From Solea solea (Eukaryota; Chordata; Actinopteri; Pleuronectiformes; Soleidae), in contig NC_081151.1 in the NCBI RefSeq assembly GCF_958295425.1, positions 12,570,606-12,634,605 of the forward strand: a stretch of DNA of 64,000 nucleotides, given 5' to 3'. The notes below the pieces were generated by a model. The model was not told the DNA's origin and did no database searches. It saw nothing but the letters and a program-made list of their open reading frames with translations. Below are positions 1 to 11,623 of the stretch, piece by piece. Position 1 is the stretch's first letter, and the number at the start of each line of letters is the position of its first letter. The translations under genes and the position numbers were made by a program.

Positions 1-1165
1 CAGTAAACTAGACACTTCGTCCGGTTTCTGGCAGCTGAGGCTAGATGAGAAAAGTTTGAGGCTATGCACATTCAACATGCCAGAGGGCAGGTACGGGTTT
101 TTTCGTCTGCCGTATGGTATCTTGTCAGCGCCTGAAGTCTACCATAAGACTATTGCCCTGATTTTCGAGCACATACCAGGAGTAGAGACAATGATGAATG
201 ACATCATAGTCTGGGGGTCTACTCGAGAAGAACACGATGAAAGACTGAGAAAAGTGCTAGACAAGACAGGGGAAGTGAATCTGAAACTTAACAGAGATAA
301 ATGTGAGTTCGGAAGGAAAACACTTACCTTTGTGGGAGATGTTGTCAGTGAAGAGGGGGTGAAGCCAGACCTGAGAAAAACGTAAAAATGGAAAGACCAA
401 ACAACATAGATGAGATCAGACGGTTCCTAGGGATGGTCACCTATCTCGCCAAGTTTGTCCACAACTGTCAACACAGTCAGCACCTCTCAGGAGTCTTCTT
501 GAACAAAAGAATGAATTGATCTGGTCCCATGAGCAGGAACAATGTTTTCTGAAATTGAAAGAGACTCTTACACAGGAGCCCGTGTTAAAGTTCTACGACC
601 CAGAGAAGAGTACCAGGATCTCAGCAGATGCATCACAGTACGGCCTGGGAGTGGTGCTGTTGCAGCAACACGACGAGCAGTGGCTACCTGTCACCTATGC
701 ATCCAGAGCCTTGACAAGTGCTGAGTGCAGGTACGCTCAAATTGAAAAGGAACTGTTAGCTAGCATGTATGCATGTGGGCGTTTCCATCAATATGTCTAT
801 GGCCAAACTTTTGAAGTGGGAACTGACCATAAACCTTTGGTGCCCATCATGTCCAAACCTCTAAATGACGGTCCTTTGCGGATACAGCACATGCTAATCA
901 GACTGCAAAAATATGACGTGCACATGATATATAACAGGAAAATACATGTACACAGCCGATACCTTGTCTAGAGCAGTGGATAAGGAGGAATGTGAGGACA
1001 GCGAGAAAAGTGAAAGAAATACAGGCATATGTGGACGTGATTGCGACTTCTCTGCCAGTAACTGCAGACAGAACAGAACAAATATGGAGAGAGACTAATG
1101 CAGACGAAATAATGAAAGAACTTAAGCGTACAGAACAGAAAGGATGACCTGAAAATAAGGACAAC
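1..1165 (+). mobile_element. Ty3/Gypsy retrotransposon pol fragment (RT and RNase H, broken)
   Basis: Frame 56-385 shows reverse transcriptase motifs (FRLPYGILSAPE, DIIVWG, LNRDKCEF). The usual Y-x-D-D is MMND, so the catalytic box is damaged. A frame break near 385-516 separates it from RNase H (516-971), with ADASQYGLG, EKELLA and TDHKPL. A further stretch to about 1165 still reads as pol linker with stops. No LTR is visible on this copy. It is nearly identical to 29411-30041. Confidence 0.85.
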
Positions 1166-1224
1166 CACTAAAGTGTAACCAATAATTGGGTTCAAGTCTA
1201 ACTCTAATCCCCTCCCCTCTCTTT

Positions 1225-1337
1225 TGGAACCAGCTCTCACCCTGGGCCAAAGACACTCTCTCCACTTTTCAGAACCAGCTCAAAACCATCCTCTATGAGC
1301 TTTTCATAAGGGCTGGCTCAGGTAATCCTGAACCATA
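1225..1337 (+). mobile_element. Possible LINE C-terminal scrap
   Basis: A short plus-strand frame reading like the LINE C-terminus (STFQNQLKTILYE). Too short to classify. Confidence 0.3.
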
Positions 1338-1340
1338 ATC

Positions 1341-2283
1341 AAAAATAAATTATGTTTTTTACATGAATTCACCTGTTCATCAAGAACATTCAAGAGGCTC
1401 TCCATGTCTTGTCCTAAGGCCCCTTTCCTGGCACGATACAATTTGAGTAGTCGAGAAGAATAGGTGTCTAGGGCTGCTCTAAATGTCCCCAACAGGTCCT
1501 TGGTAGTTACTTGGTAGAACTGGCTGCAAATCTGTAGAGCATGAAAGAAACAAACAAAAACAAAAAACGCACACAAAAAAACAGCACACACATAAATGCA
1601 ACCAAACCAATTTACCTAGATTTTCTCTTAAATGTTAAGTAGTCAGTTTCTGAGTGCCTTTATTGGCAAGGATGCTCCTGGCAAGGAGACAATAATCTCC
1701 ACAATCACTTTGAGGCCCATTAATATTTGCCATGAGGGCTCCTTTTCTGTGTGTATTCAGTTGGTGCAATCACTGGGAAGTGCTCGTTAAAATAGATATT
1801 CCTCCTGTAATTAGTGGAGAGAGCACCCTTTGCTTCAGTGCTTACAATAAGTGGATTTTTTTTTACAATTGCATCATTAATTTCATTAACAACACTACTA
1901 TCATCTACTTGAATGTCTTGTCTAGTTAGCACCTCTTTGATTATTTGTAGAGACTGACATTTAGTGAAATGGAGGTTGTCGTTCAATTCCTCAACAATTA
2001 TCTGTAAAGCACTTTTTGAAACATGTAATACAGTTTGCATATGCAGAAAAAGTGATGCAATTTTATGTTCTATAGTGTCAGTGTCTATATACTCTTCCAT
2101 AGCCCTGTCATTTGAATCCTCATCACTTTGTGATGATTCACTTTCAACACAGATATCTGACGTCTGGTTCACATTTTCAGGTTCAATGGCCCATTCTACA
2201 TTTTCTCTATCACAAGTTCTAATGTCCTGTTTATGCCTGTGTTTTCTGCTTCTGTGAGAAGCAGATGGCGGATGTGTGACCAT
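1341..2283 (-). pseudogene. Two-exon fragment of an unidentified multicopy fish gene
   Basis: Minus-strand ORF 2283-1720 (187 codons), basic at the start (SRKHRHKQ, like the end of a zinc-finger segment), then an acidic Ser-rich stretch and a helical region (LHVSKSALQIIVEEL). A second segment at 1539-1341 follows a CTACAG acceptor and reads TTKDLLGTFRAALDTYS. Together they resemble consecutive exons of a repeated fish gene of unknown function, possibly transposon-derived. I cannot name it. A second copy is at 30042-30955. Confidence 0.5.
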
Positions 2284-2322
2284 CCACCATCTTGGTCACA
2301 CATTTGACCAAGATGGTGGATG
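2281..2322. repeat. 17-bp perfect inverted repeat at the gene-fragment/LINE junction
   Basis: CATCCACCATCTTGGTC at 2281-2297 and its exact reverse complement at 2306-2322, with an 8-bp spacer. It lies where the minus-strand fragment meets the plus-strand LINE. The second copy is at 30953-30994. Confidence 0.7.
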
Positions 2323-5300
2323 CTGGCGCACCCTGGCTGCCGCTGCCGCTCCGTCTTGGACAACAGTCTACGTTAAAAAAATTTGTTGTCTCCTGATCTA
2401 CGCCTCACCACAACAGATTGCCTGGTTCGGCAGTCCTCTGAAGTTGGAGAGCAAACAAATTTACTGCTATCTATCTGATTCGTACCTGTGAATTCCCCCA
2501 CCGTCCTGCCAGCTCTTGCTAGCTCTATGACTCCCGGGACTTCGGCGTAGCCTCGTTGCCCTGCCACCGGGGGGGCCTTTCCTGTGGTCTTTCCCTCCCA
2601 TCTCCTCTGCCAGCTCGAGCCCACCTGCCCATCCTGCCAGGATCTTTCCGACCCGGTGAGATCGGCTTTACTGGGCTCCGCTGGCCACCACCGTATCAGG
2701 CTGACAACCACTGTATCAGGCTGACAACCTCCTCTCCCTACCTTGACTGCCTGGCTACCTGGCTGGCAGCCCCTCTCCTCCTCTTCAGAATATTGGCTTT
2801 CTGCTGTGGTTTTGCTGTGGATTATTCCGTGGATACTCCTGGGGTACACGTCATCTCTTCATCTCTTCATCCACAGACACCCGGCTTCTGGGTACAAGCT
2901 AGCACAAAGCTAGCGCTCCACACCTGGATCATACCACCTCTCTACTCCACCGTCGACCTCCACTCACTCAACAACCACATCCGTCCGTCTGCATTGACAT
3001 CCTCCGAGAAACTGGACTACTTCACCGTCCTCCACACAGAGGCTCTGGTCGTACGTTCAATTACAACTTTTCAACCCCAAACTCTATTCCATCCATCTGG
3101 TCCTATTTGCGCACCGTAACTTCCTCAATACGTCATCACAACAAACGACACATGCACCTATCTAATCTCCGCCCCCTTCCTCAGTCCTCTCAACCCATCA
3201 CAAAGTAACGTCACCTGAAACTGGCTTTGCACAACACCTGCTCACTCAACAATAAAAGCCTAATTTTAAATGAATTCATAACTGACAATAACCTGATTTC
3301 CTCTGTATCACTGAAATTTGGCACAAACCTCTGGACTATTTCTCACTCAACCAGACCACACCCACAGGATATACATACATGGACAAACCCTGACCTGAGG
3401 GTCGGCGAGGTGGTGTCGCTGCAGTGTACAGAAAGGACATTAAAACATCCACCATCTCCATCCATGCTGCTCAGTCCTTTGAACACATCACTTTCAAACT
3501 CTCTGGTCCCACTCCTCTGGTCACCGCCATTATCTACCGCTACCCCCCCCCCCCCCCCCCCCAAACCAAACCAAATCCTTCCTTTGTCTTCAACTTTTCT
3601 GACTTCTTAACTCAGTTATCTGCCATCTCACCGTCTGTTCTGCTCCTGGTAGATTTCAACATCCACATCGACAGTAACTGCAAATCCGCCACTGAATTCC
3701 TGGAACTGCTACCCTGCTTCAACTTCACCCAACACGTCAACTTTCCCACCCACAGCTGTGGTCACATCCTGGATCTGGTCTGATCTACTGGTCTCACCAT
3801 ACCTCACTTCTCCAGCCTCAACCTCAACATCTCTGACTACCTGGCAATCATCATGAATATTGATCTCCCCATTCCTACAACTTTCTTTCAGAAATCTTAA
3901 ATCCATCTCTACTCCTGTCCTTTCAGCCTCTCTTGCCAGCAAAATATCCTCCTTCCCCCATTGCTGAATGACAACCCTTCCGACCTCACCAACTACTAAA
4001 CCAAAACACTCTCCTCTTGTGTCGATCAGCTGGCTCCCATCAAAAATATGTCTTATTCACTCACTCTGCTCCCTGGTACACTCCTGATCTGCACAAAATG
4101 AGATCCTGTAAGCGTCAGCTTGAAAGACTCCATAAGAAAACTGGTCTAACTGTTCATCTACTAGCCTACACAGATTACCTTCAGCAGTATAAAGAAGCTC
4201 TTAACACTACCCGGTCCACCTACTACTCACACCTCATACACTCTGGTTCCACCAACCACAAGGCTCTTTTCTCCACAGTAAATAAACTTCTCAAACCCAG
4301 TGCCAATACCACCAACTCATTCACAACTGATAAATGCAACTCCTTTCTTTCATTCTTTCAGTCCAAAATTGACACCATTTACAACAACCTGTCCTCTTCT
4401 TCTGCCACTACTGTCTGCGCTCCCACTCCATCATTTGTTCCTCCCCCTACACCTCTCAGCCCCTGTGTCAGTTCTCCCCTGTGTCACCAGGGGAGCTGTC
4501 CAAAATCGTGACTGGGATGAAAACATCAACATGTGTCCGGACCCCACCCATCCCACCTCATCAAGGACTGTTTACCAGCTATCTACACATCCTTTACAGT
4601 AATCATCAACTCCTCTCTCAGCTCTGGTTCAATCCCCCGTTCACTCAAACTGGCTGCTGTCACCCCAATCCTCAAAAAACCTTGACTCAACCCCCGACAT
4701 CATGTCAAACTTTCGGCCCATTTCCAATTTCCCCTTTCTGTCTAAGATACTGGAACGCATTGTCGCCAAACAACTCAAAACCTACCTCTGCTCAAATGAT
4801 CTGTTCAAACCATTCCAATCTGGCTTCCGTTCACAACACAGCACTGAAACAGCCCTCCTCAAAGTCACCAACGACATCCTCCTCTCTGCAGACTCTGGTC
4901 AACTCAGCATCCTCATCCTCCTGGACCTCACTGCAGCTTTTGACACCATCAACCACACCATTCTTCTCTCCCGCCTTGAATCTTCCCTTGGCATCACCGG
5001 CACCACCCTCTCCTGGCTCCAATCTTACCTCCCTGATAGACAACAGTTCATTCACATCAACAAGTGCACTTCCTCCACCACTGTCCCAAGGCGTCCCCCA
5101 GGGCTCGGTGCTTGGTCCTCTCCTCTTCATACTGTACCTTCGAATGACATTCCCCTTAGAAACGTCATTCACCACCATGGACTCAACTTTCACTACTATG
5201 CCAATGATGTCCAGCTCTATATCTCCACCTCATCCATTACCTCCGCCACTCACTCCGCTCTCTCCAACTTCCTCACTGACATTAAATCCTGGATGCACAC

Positions 5301-5630
5301 CAACTTCCAACATCGGCCCCAAATCCATCACCAAATCCATTAATTTCTCCCTCACTGTCGACACCTCCACCCTGTCTCCATCCCTTCACAGTCACAACCT
5401 TGGAATCATCTTTGACAATAACCTCTCCTTTGAACACCACATAAAACAAATCACCAAAACTGCCTTTTTTCACCTCAAAAACATCGCCAGACACCGCCCA
5501 TCACTCTCTTTCTCTACTGCAGAAACCCTCATCCACGCCTTCATCACCTCTAGAATCGACTACTGCAACAGCGTCCTGTACAGCTCACCATCCAAAACCT
5601 TAAATAAACTCCAGTACATCCAGAACTCTG
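2323..5630 (+). mobile_element. Degenerate L2/CR1-like LINE (endonuclease and reverse transcriptase)
   Basis: Fragments of an AP-endonuclease (around 3220-3800, with LLLVDFNIHIDS) and a Jockey-superfamily reverse transcriptase (4700-5630). RT motifs are NFRPISNFPFLSKILER, LDLTAAFDTINH and YYANDVQLY, where Y-A-D-D has become Y-A-N-D. Several frameshifts and stops break the ORF. The element is cut at about 5631, where tRNA array 1 begins. Confidence 0.8.
3543..3563. repeat. Poly-C tract
   Basis: Homopolymer of about 20 C inside the LINE endonuclease region; it breaks the reading frame. Confidence 0.9.
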
Positions 5631-5645
5631 GCCACGAATGCGCAT

Positions 5646-5717
5646 TCCTCGTTAGTATAGTGGACAGTATCTCCGCCTGTCACGCGGAAGACCGGGGTTC
5701 GATTCCCCGACGGGGAG
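5646..5717 (+). tRNA. tRNA-Asp(GTC), array 1 unit 1
   Basis: 72-nt cloverleaf with a TCCTCGT acceptor strand pairing to the 3' CGGGGAG. The A box is TAGTATAGTGG, the anticodon loop CTGTCAC, the B box GGTTCGATTCC. A T5 Pol III terminator begins 3 nt after the 3' end. Its 5' flank is LINE-derived, unlike the other units. Confidence 0.95.
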
Positions 5718-5858
5718 CTTTTTCCTCTTCTATGCCCATGGGACCTTTATATCAAAACTCGACCTTGACCAGATGCCTCTCCTGCCAAATCACACATCCA
5801 CTGCTATAAGACTCATTACATTTTGGGAAAAATCTCCAATCCTGGCGTCCTTCACAGG

Positions 5859-5931
5859 GTTTCAGTAGTGTAGTGGTCATCACGTTCGCTTCACACGCGA
5901 AAGGTCCTCGGTTTGAAACCCAGCGGAAACA
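5859..5931 (+). tRNA. tRNA-Val(CAC), array 1 unit 1, probably degenerate
   Basis: Anticodon loop TTCACAC. The acceptor stem has a C-to-A change (GTTTCAG), and the T arm reads GGTTTGAAACCC, breaking B box and stem. Likely a tRNA pseudogene. Confidence 0.8.
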
Positions 5932-6344
5932 AGTTTGCTTCCACAGCGATTCACTAAAGCCTGATTAGCATTTGATCAATACAGCTGCTGCTGAGAAACA
6001 TAGCTCAAGACCCTCGTCTCATTGAGATGGGCAATACGACCAAGAAGAGAGCCTTCCGAAGCTTTCCTGTCAGCCAGAGTAGTTGGGGTCAACGCAAGTC
6101 AGACACCAACAGTCTGGAGACAGATCAACACAACACAGTTGTGCTCCAGCTGACAATTAAATAGAACTATCACACTCATTTGATACTCATAATGTCTGCA
6201 CCCCAAGTGGACCATTTGTCAAGGTAGTGTTCAAAAGCATACTTTTAAAGTCTCCGTTTTGCTCCCTCCTGTCAAAGCACACATCTATTGCTGTCAGGCT
6301 CGTTGTATTTTGGGAAACTCTCCAATCCCAGTTGGCTCCTCTGG

Positions 6345-6417
6345 GTTTCCGTAGTGTAGTGGTCATCACGTTCGCCTAACACGCGAAAAGTCCTCGGCTC
6401 GAAACCGAGCGGAAACA
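6345..6417 (+). tRNA. tRNA-Val(AAC), array 1 unit 1
   Basis: 73-nt cloverleaf starting GTTTCCG and ending CGGAAACA, anticodon loop CTAACAC. The T loop starts with C (GGCTCGAAACC) in place of the invariant T54. TTTT lies about 14 nt downstream. One A replaces G just after the anticodon stem. Confidence 0.85.
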
Positions 6418-6947
6418 GCGTCGCTTTTAAAGTCTCCATGGGGTGGGGGAAAAACATTTGCTGACCCTTGCCTTGATCAACAAAAAAAAAGGACTGAGAA
6501 ACATTGTACTTAAGTGTCAAACCATTGTGGTACGAGTCAGTAAATTAGCTTCTCAGGTCCTCTGGCTGTTGCACTTTACAAACTGGAGACCACAGTCTGT
6601 CATGGTCAGTTGACCTGACTCATCCCATCCTTGCTGAAAGACCAGAGTAAGGGCAGTTGTCTTCCCAAGGCCATGACTTTGCGGGGGCAACCTGTCCTCA
6701 TCTGAAGGTTCCTGTTGGAGATGGCCTGATGGAGCCTTTCCGAATGTAACTTTCATCTTTCCTGGGAAGAGATGTATGGTCTTCTTCATTATCTGAGTGA
6801 AGACCCCCTGGGGTAGGTATTCACCTCGACACGGGGTTCCCTCTGAATGAGTGCATCTCTTGCAATGTCAGACTGTTGGCTGGCAGCAAAAGTAGACAGA
6901 CCGGGCCCCGCAATTTGTGACCATGGCCACGAAAGGGCTGGCCGCAG

Positions 6948-7019
6948 TCCTCGTTAGTATAGTGGACAGTATCTCCGCCTGTCACGCGGAAGACCGGGGT
7001 TCGATTCCCCGACGGGGAG
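6948..7019 (+). tRNA. tRNA-Asp(GTC), array 1 unit 2
   Basis: Identical to the unit-1 tRNA-Asp; T5 terminator directly after. Confidence 0.95.
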
Positions 7020-7160
7020 CTTTTTCCTCTTCTATGCCCATGGGACCTTTATATCAAAACTCGACCTTGACCAGATGCCTCTCCTGCCAAATCACACATC
7101 CACTGCTATAAGACTCATTACATTTTGGGAAAAATCTCCAATCCTGGCGTCCTTCACAGG

Positions 7161-7233
7161 GTTTCAGTAGTGTAGTGGTCATCACGTTCGCTTCACACGC
7201 GAAAGGTCCTCGGTTTGAAACCCAGCGGAAACA
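7161..7233 (+). tRNA. tRNA-Val(CAC), array 1 unit 2, probably degenerate
   Basis: Carries the same acceptor (GTTTCAG) and T-arm lesions as unit 1, showing that the two units were duplicated after the damage. Confidence 0.8.
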
Positions 7234-7646
7234 AGTTTGCTTCCACAGCGATTCACTAAAGCCTGATTAGTATTTGATCAATACAGCTGCTGCTGAGAAA
7301 CATAGCTCAAGACCCTCGTCTCATTGAGATGGGCAATACGACCAAGAAGAGAGCCTTCCGAAGCTTTCCTGTCAGCCAGAGTAGTTGGGGTCAACGCAAG
7401 TCAGACACCAACAGTCTGGAGACAGATCAACACAACACAGTTGTGCTCCAGCTGACAATTAAATAGAACTATCACACTCATTTGATACTCATAATGTCTG
7501 CACCCCAAGTGGACCATTTGTCAAGGTAGTGTTCAAAAGCATACTTTTAAAGTCTCCGTTTTGCTCCCTCCTGTCAAAGCACACATCTATTGCTGTCAGG
7601 CTCGTTGTATTTTGGGAAACTCTCCAATCCCAGTTGGCTCCTCTGG

Positions 7647-7719
7647 GTTTCCGTAGTGTAGTGGTCATCACGTTCGCCTAACACGCGAAAAGTCCTCGGC
7701 TCGAAACCGAGCGGAAACA
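7647..7719 (+). tRNA. tRNA-Val(AAC), array 1 unit 2
   Basis: Same sequence as the unit-1 copy, with C54. Confidence 0.85.
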
Positions 7720-8249
7720 GCGTCGCTTTTAAAGTCTCCATGGGGTGGGGGAAAAACATTTGCTGACCCTTGCCTTGATCAACAAAAAAAAAGGACTGAG
7801 AAACATTGTACTTAAGTGTCAAACCATTGTGGTACGAGTCAGTAAATTAGCTTCTCAGGTCCTCTGGCTGTTGCACTTTACAAACTGGAGACCACAGTCT
7901 GTCATGGTCAGTTGACCTGACTCATCCCATCCTTGCTGAAAGACCAGAGTAAGGGCAGTTGTCTTCCCAAGGCCATGACTTTGCGGGGGCAACCTGTCCT
8001 CATCTGAAGGTTCCTGTTGGAGATGGCCTGATGGAGCCTTTCCGAATGTAACTTTCATCTTTCCTGGGAAGAGATGTATGGTCTTCTTCATTATCTGAGT
8101 GAAGACCCCCTGGGGTAGGTATTCACCTCGACACGGGGTTCCCTCTGAATGAGTGCATCTCTTGCAATGTCAGACTGTTGGCTGGCAGCAAAAGTAGACA
8201 GACCGGGCCCCGCAATTTGTGACCATGGCCACGAAAGGGCTGGCCGCAG

Positions 8250-8321
8250 TCCTCGTTAGTATAGTGGACAGTATCTCCGCCTGTCACGCGGAAGACCGGG
8301 GTTCGATTCCCCGACGGGGAG
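8250..8321 (+). tRNA. tRNA-Asp(GTC), array 1 unit 3
   Basis: Intact; matches the array consensus at every position. Confidence 0.95.
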
Positions 8322-8462
8322 CTTTTTCCTCTTCTATGCCCATGGGACCTTTATATCAAAACTCGACCTTGACCAGATGCCTCTCCTGCCAAATCACACA
8401 TCCACTGCTATAAGACTCATTACATTTTGCGAAAAATCTCCAATCCTGGCGTCCTTCACAGG

Positions 8463-8535
8463 GTTTCCGTAGTGTAGTGGTCATCACGTTCGCTTCACAT
8501 GCGAAAGGTCCTCGGTTCGAAACCGAGCGGAAACA
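8463..8535 (+). tRNA. tRNA-Val(CAC), array 1 unit 3
   Basis: Intact stems with B box GGTTCGAAACC. Loop base 38 is T (TTCACAT). No T4 run within about 300 bp downstream. Confidence 0.9.
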
Positions 8536-8948
8536 AGTTTGCTTCCACAGCGATTCACTAAAGCCTGATTAATATTTGATCAATACAGCTGCTGCTGAGA
8601 AACATAGCTCAAGACCCTCGTCTCATTGAGATGGGCAATACGACCAAGAAGAGAGCCTTCCGAAGCTTTCCTGTCAGCCAGAATAGTTGGCGTCAACGCA
8701 AGTCAGACACCAACAGTCTGGAGACAGATCCACGCAGCACAGTTGTGCTCCAGCTGACAATTCAATAGAACTATCACACTCAGTAGATACTCATAAAGTC
8801 TGCACCCCAAGTGGACCATTTGTCAAGGTAGTGTTCAAAAGCAAACTTTCAAAGTCTCCATTTTGCTCCCTCCTGTCAAAGCACACATCTATTGCTGTCA
8901 GGCTCGTTGTATTTTGGGAAACTCTCCAATCCCAGTTGGCTCGTAAGG

Positions 8949-9021
8949 GTTTCCGTAGTGTAGTGGTCATCACGTTCGCCTAACACGCGAAAGGTCCTCG
9001 GCTCGAAACCGAGCGGAAACA
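8949..9021 (+). tRNA. tRNA-Val(AAC), array 1 unit 3
   Basis: All stems pair; C54 in the T loop; TTTT downstream. Confidence 0.87.
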
Positions 9022-9550
9022 GCGTCGCTTTTAACGTCTCCATGGGGTGGGGGAAAAACATTTGCTGACCCTTGCCTTGATCAACAAAAAAAAAGGACTG
9101 AGAAACATTTTCTTAAGTGTCAAACCATTGTGGTACGAGTCAGTAAATTAGCTTCTCAGGTCCTCTGGCTGTTGCACTTTACAAACTGGAGACCACAGTC
9201 TGTCATGGTCAGTTGACCTGACTCATCCCATCCTTGCTGAAAGACCAGAGTAAGGGCATTTGTCTTCCCAAGGCCATGACTTTGCGGGGGCAACCTGTCC
9301 TCATCTGAAGGTTCCTGTTGGAGATGGCCTGATGGAGCCTTTCCGAATGTAACGTTCATCTTTCCTGGGAAGAGATGTATGGTCTTCTTCATTATCTGAG
9401 TGAAGACCCCCTGGGGTAGGTATTCACCTCGACACGGGGTTCCCTCTGAATGAGTGCATCTCTTGCAATGTCAGACTGTTGGCTGGCAGCAAAAGTAGAC
9501 AGACCGGGCCCCGCAATTTGTGACCATGGCCACGAAAGGGCTGGCCGCAG

Positions 9551-9622
9551 TCCTCGTTAGTATAGTGGACAGTATCTCCGCCTGTCACGCGGAAGACCGG
9601 GGTTCGATTCCCCGACGGGGAG
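9551..9622 (+). tRNA. tRNA-Asp(GTC), array 1 unit 4
   Basis: Intact consensus copy with T5 terminator. Confidence 0.95.
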
Positions 9623-9763
9623 CTTTTTCCTCTTCTATGCCCATGGGACCTTTATATCAAAACTCGACCTTGACCAGATGCCTCTCCTGCCAAATCACAC
9701 ATCCACTGCTATAAGACTCATTACATTTTGGGAAAAATCTCCAATCCTGGCGTCCTTCACAGG

Positions 9764-9836
9764 GTTTCCGTAGTGTAGTGGTCATCATGTTCGCTTCACA
9801 TGCGAAAGGTCCTCGGTTCGAAACCGAGCGGAAACA
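9764..9836 (+). tRNA. tRNA-Val(CAC), array 1 unit 4
   Basis: Like unit 3, plus a C-to-T change just before the anticodon stem (ATCATG). Confidence 0.85.
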
Positions 9837-10249
9837 AGTTTGCTTCCACAGCGATTCACTAAAGCCTGATTAATATTTGATCAATACAGCTGCTGCTGAG
9901 AAACATAGCTCAAGACCCTCGTCTCATTGAGATGGGCAATACGACCAAGAAGAGAGCCTTCCGAAGCTTTCCTGTCAGCCAGAATAGTTGGCGTCAACGC
10001 AAGTCAGACACCAACAGTCTGGAGACAGATCCACGCAGCACAGTTGTGCTCCAGCTGACAATTCAATAGAACTATCACACTCAGTAGATACTCATAAAGT
10101 CTGCACCCCAAGTGGACCATTTGTCAAGGTAGTGTTCAAAAGCAAACTTTCAAAGTCTCCATTTTGCTCCCTCCTGTCAAAGCACACATCTATTGCTGTC
10201 AGGCTCGTTGTATTTTGGGAAACTCTCCAATCCCAGTTGGCTCGTAAGG

Positions 10250-10322
10250 GTTTCCGTAGTGTAGTGGTCATCACGTTCGCCTAACACGCGAAAGGTCCTC
10301 GGCTCGAAACCGAGCGGAAACA
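10250..10322 (+). tRNA. tRNA-Val(AAC), array 1 unit 4
   Basis: Stems intact; C54 present. Confidence 0.87.
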
Positions 10323-10851
10323 GCGTCACTTTTAACGTCTCCATGGGGTGGGGGAAAAACATTTGCTGACCCTTGCCTTGATCAACAAAAAAAAAGGACT
10401 GAGAAACATTTTCTTAAGTGTCAAACCATTGTGGTACGAGTCAGTAAATTAGCTTCTCAGGTCCTCTGGCTGTTGCACTTTACAAACTGGAGACCACAGT
10501 CTGTCATGGTCAGTTGACCTGACTCATCCCATCCTTGCTGAAAGACCAGAGTAAGGGCATTTGTCTTCCCAAGGCCATGACTTTGCGGGGGCAACCTGTC
10601 CTCATCTGAAGGTTCCTGTTGGAGATGGCCTGATGGAGCCTTTCCGAATGTAACGTTCATCTTTCCTGGGAAGAGATGTATGGTCTTCTTCATTATCTGA
10701 GTGAAGACCCCCTGGGGTAGGTATTCACCTCGACACGGGGTTCCCTCTGAATGAGTGCATCTCTTGCAATGTCAGACTGTTGGCTGGCAGCAAAAGTAGA
10801 CAGACCGGGCCCCGCAATTTGTGACCATGGCCACGAAAGGGCTGGCCGCAG

Positions 10852-10923
10852 TCCTCGTTAGTATAGTGGACAGTATCTCCGCCTGTCACGCGGAAGACCG
10901 GGGTTCGATTCCCCGACGGGGAG
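10852..10923 (+). tRNA. tRNA-Asp(GTC), array 1 unit 5
   Basis: Intact consensus copy. Confidence 0.95.
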
Positions 10924-11064
10924 CTTTTTCCTCTTCTATGCCCATGGGACCTTTATATCAAAACTCGACCTTGACCAGATGCCTCTCCTGCCAAATCACA
11001 CATCCACTGCTATAAGACTCATTACATTTTGGGAAAAATCTCCAATCCTGGCGTCCTTCACAGG

Positions 11065-11137
11065 GTTTCCGTAGTGTAGTGGTCATCACGTTCGCTTCAC
11101 ATGCGAAAGGTCCTCGGTTCGAAACCGAGCGGAAACA
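11065..11137 (+). tRNA. tRNA-Val(CAC), array 1 unit 5
   Basis: Same as unit 3 (TTCACAT loop); stems intact. Confidence 0.9.
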
Positions 11138-11550
11138 AGTTTGCTTCCACAGCGATTCACTAAAGCCTGATTAATATTTGATCAATACAGCTGCTGCTGA
11201 GAAACATAGCTCAAGACCCTCGTCTCATTGAGATGGGCAATACGACCAAGAAGAGAGCCTTCCGAAGCTTTCCTGTCAGCCAGAATAGTTGGCGTCAACG
11301 CAAGTCAGACACCAACAGTCTGGAGACAGATCCACGCAGCACAGTTGTGCTCCAGCTGACAATTCAATAGAACTATCACACTCAGTAGATACTCATAAAG
11401 TCTGCACCCCAAGTGGACCATTTGTCAAGGGAGTGTTCAAAAGCAAACTTTCAAAGTCCCCATTTTGCTCCCTCCTGTCAAAGCACACATCTATTGCTGT
11501 CAGGCTCGTTGTATTTTGGGAAACTCTCCAATCCCAGTTGGCTCGTCAGG

Positions 11551-11623
11551 GTTTCCGTAGTGTAGTGGTCATCACGTTGGCCTAACACGCGAAAGGTCCT
11601 CGGCTCGAAACCGAGCTGAAACA
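11551..11623 (+). tRNA. tRNA-Val(AAC), array 1 unit 5, degenerate
   Basis: Anticodon stem TTGGC no longer matches GCGAA, and the 3' acceptor strand is CTGAAAC. Two mispaired stems plus C54 suggest a pseudogene. Confidence 0.75.

Noticed and set aside
4481..5809. 442-codon ORF on the plus strand
   Set aside because: It runs out of frame through the LINE reverse transcriptase and into a tRNA-Asp; its Pro/Ser/Thr richness is a frame artefact.
6553..6789. A 78-codon minus-strand ORF (MKKTIHLFPGKM...) present in almost every tRNA unit
   Set aside because: It is repeated only because the unit is repeated. Differences among units include many amino-acid changes (T/N/D, W/R, L/R), no splice or promoter signal is visible and no family is recognised.
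6917..7111. Repeated 62-64-codon plus-strand ORF (VSIVDSISACHAEDRGSIPR)
   Set aside because: It is a translation of the tRNA-Asp gene itself, so not a protein.
8687..8983. Repeated 98-codon ORF ending inside tRNA-Val(AAC)
   Set aside because: It overlaps a tRNA gene and is broken in several units; a by-product of the repeat.
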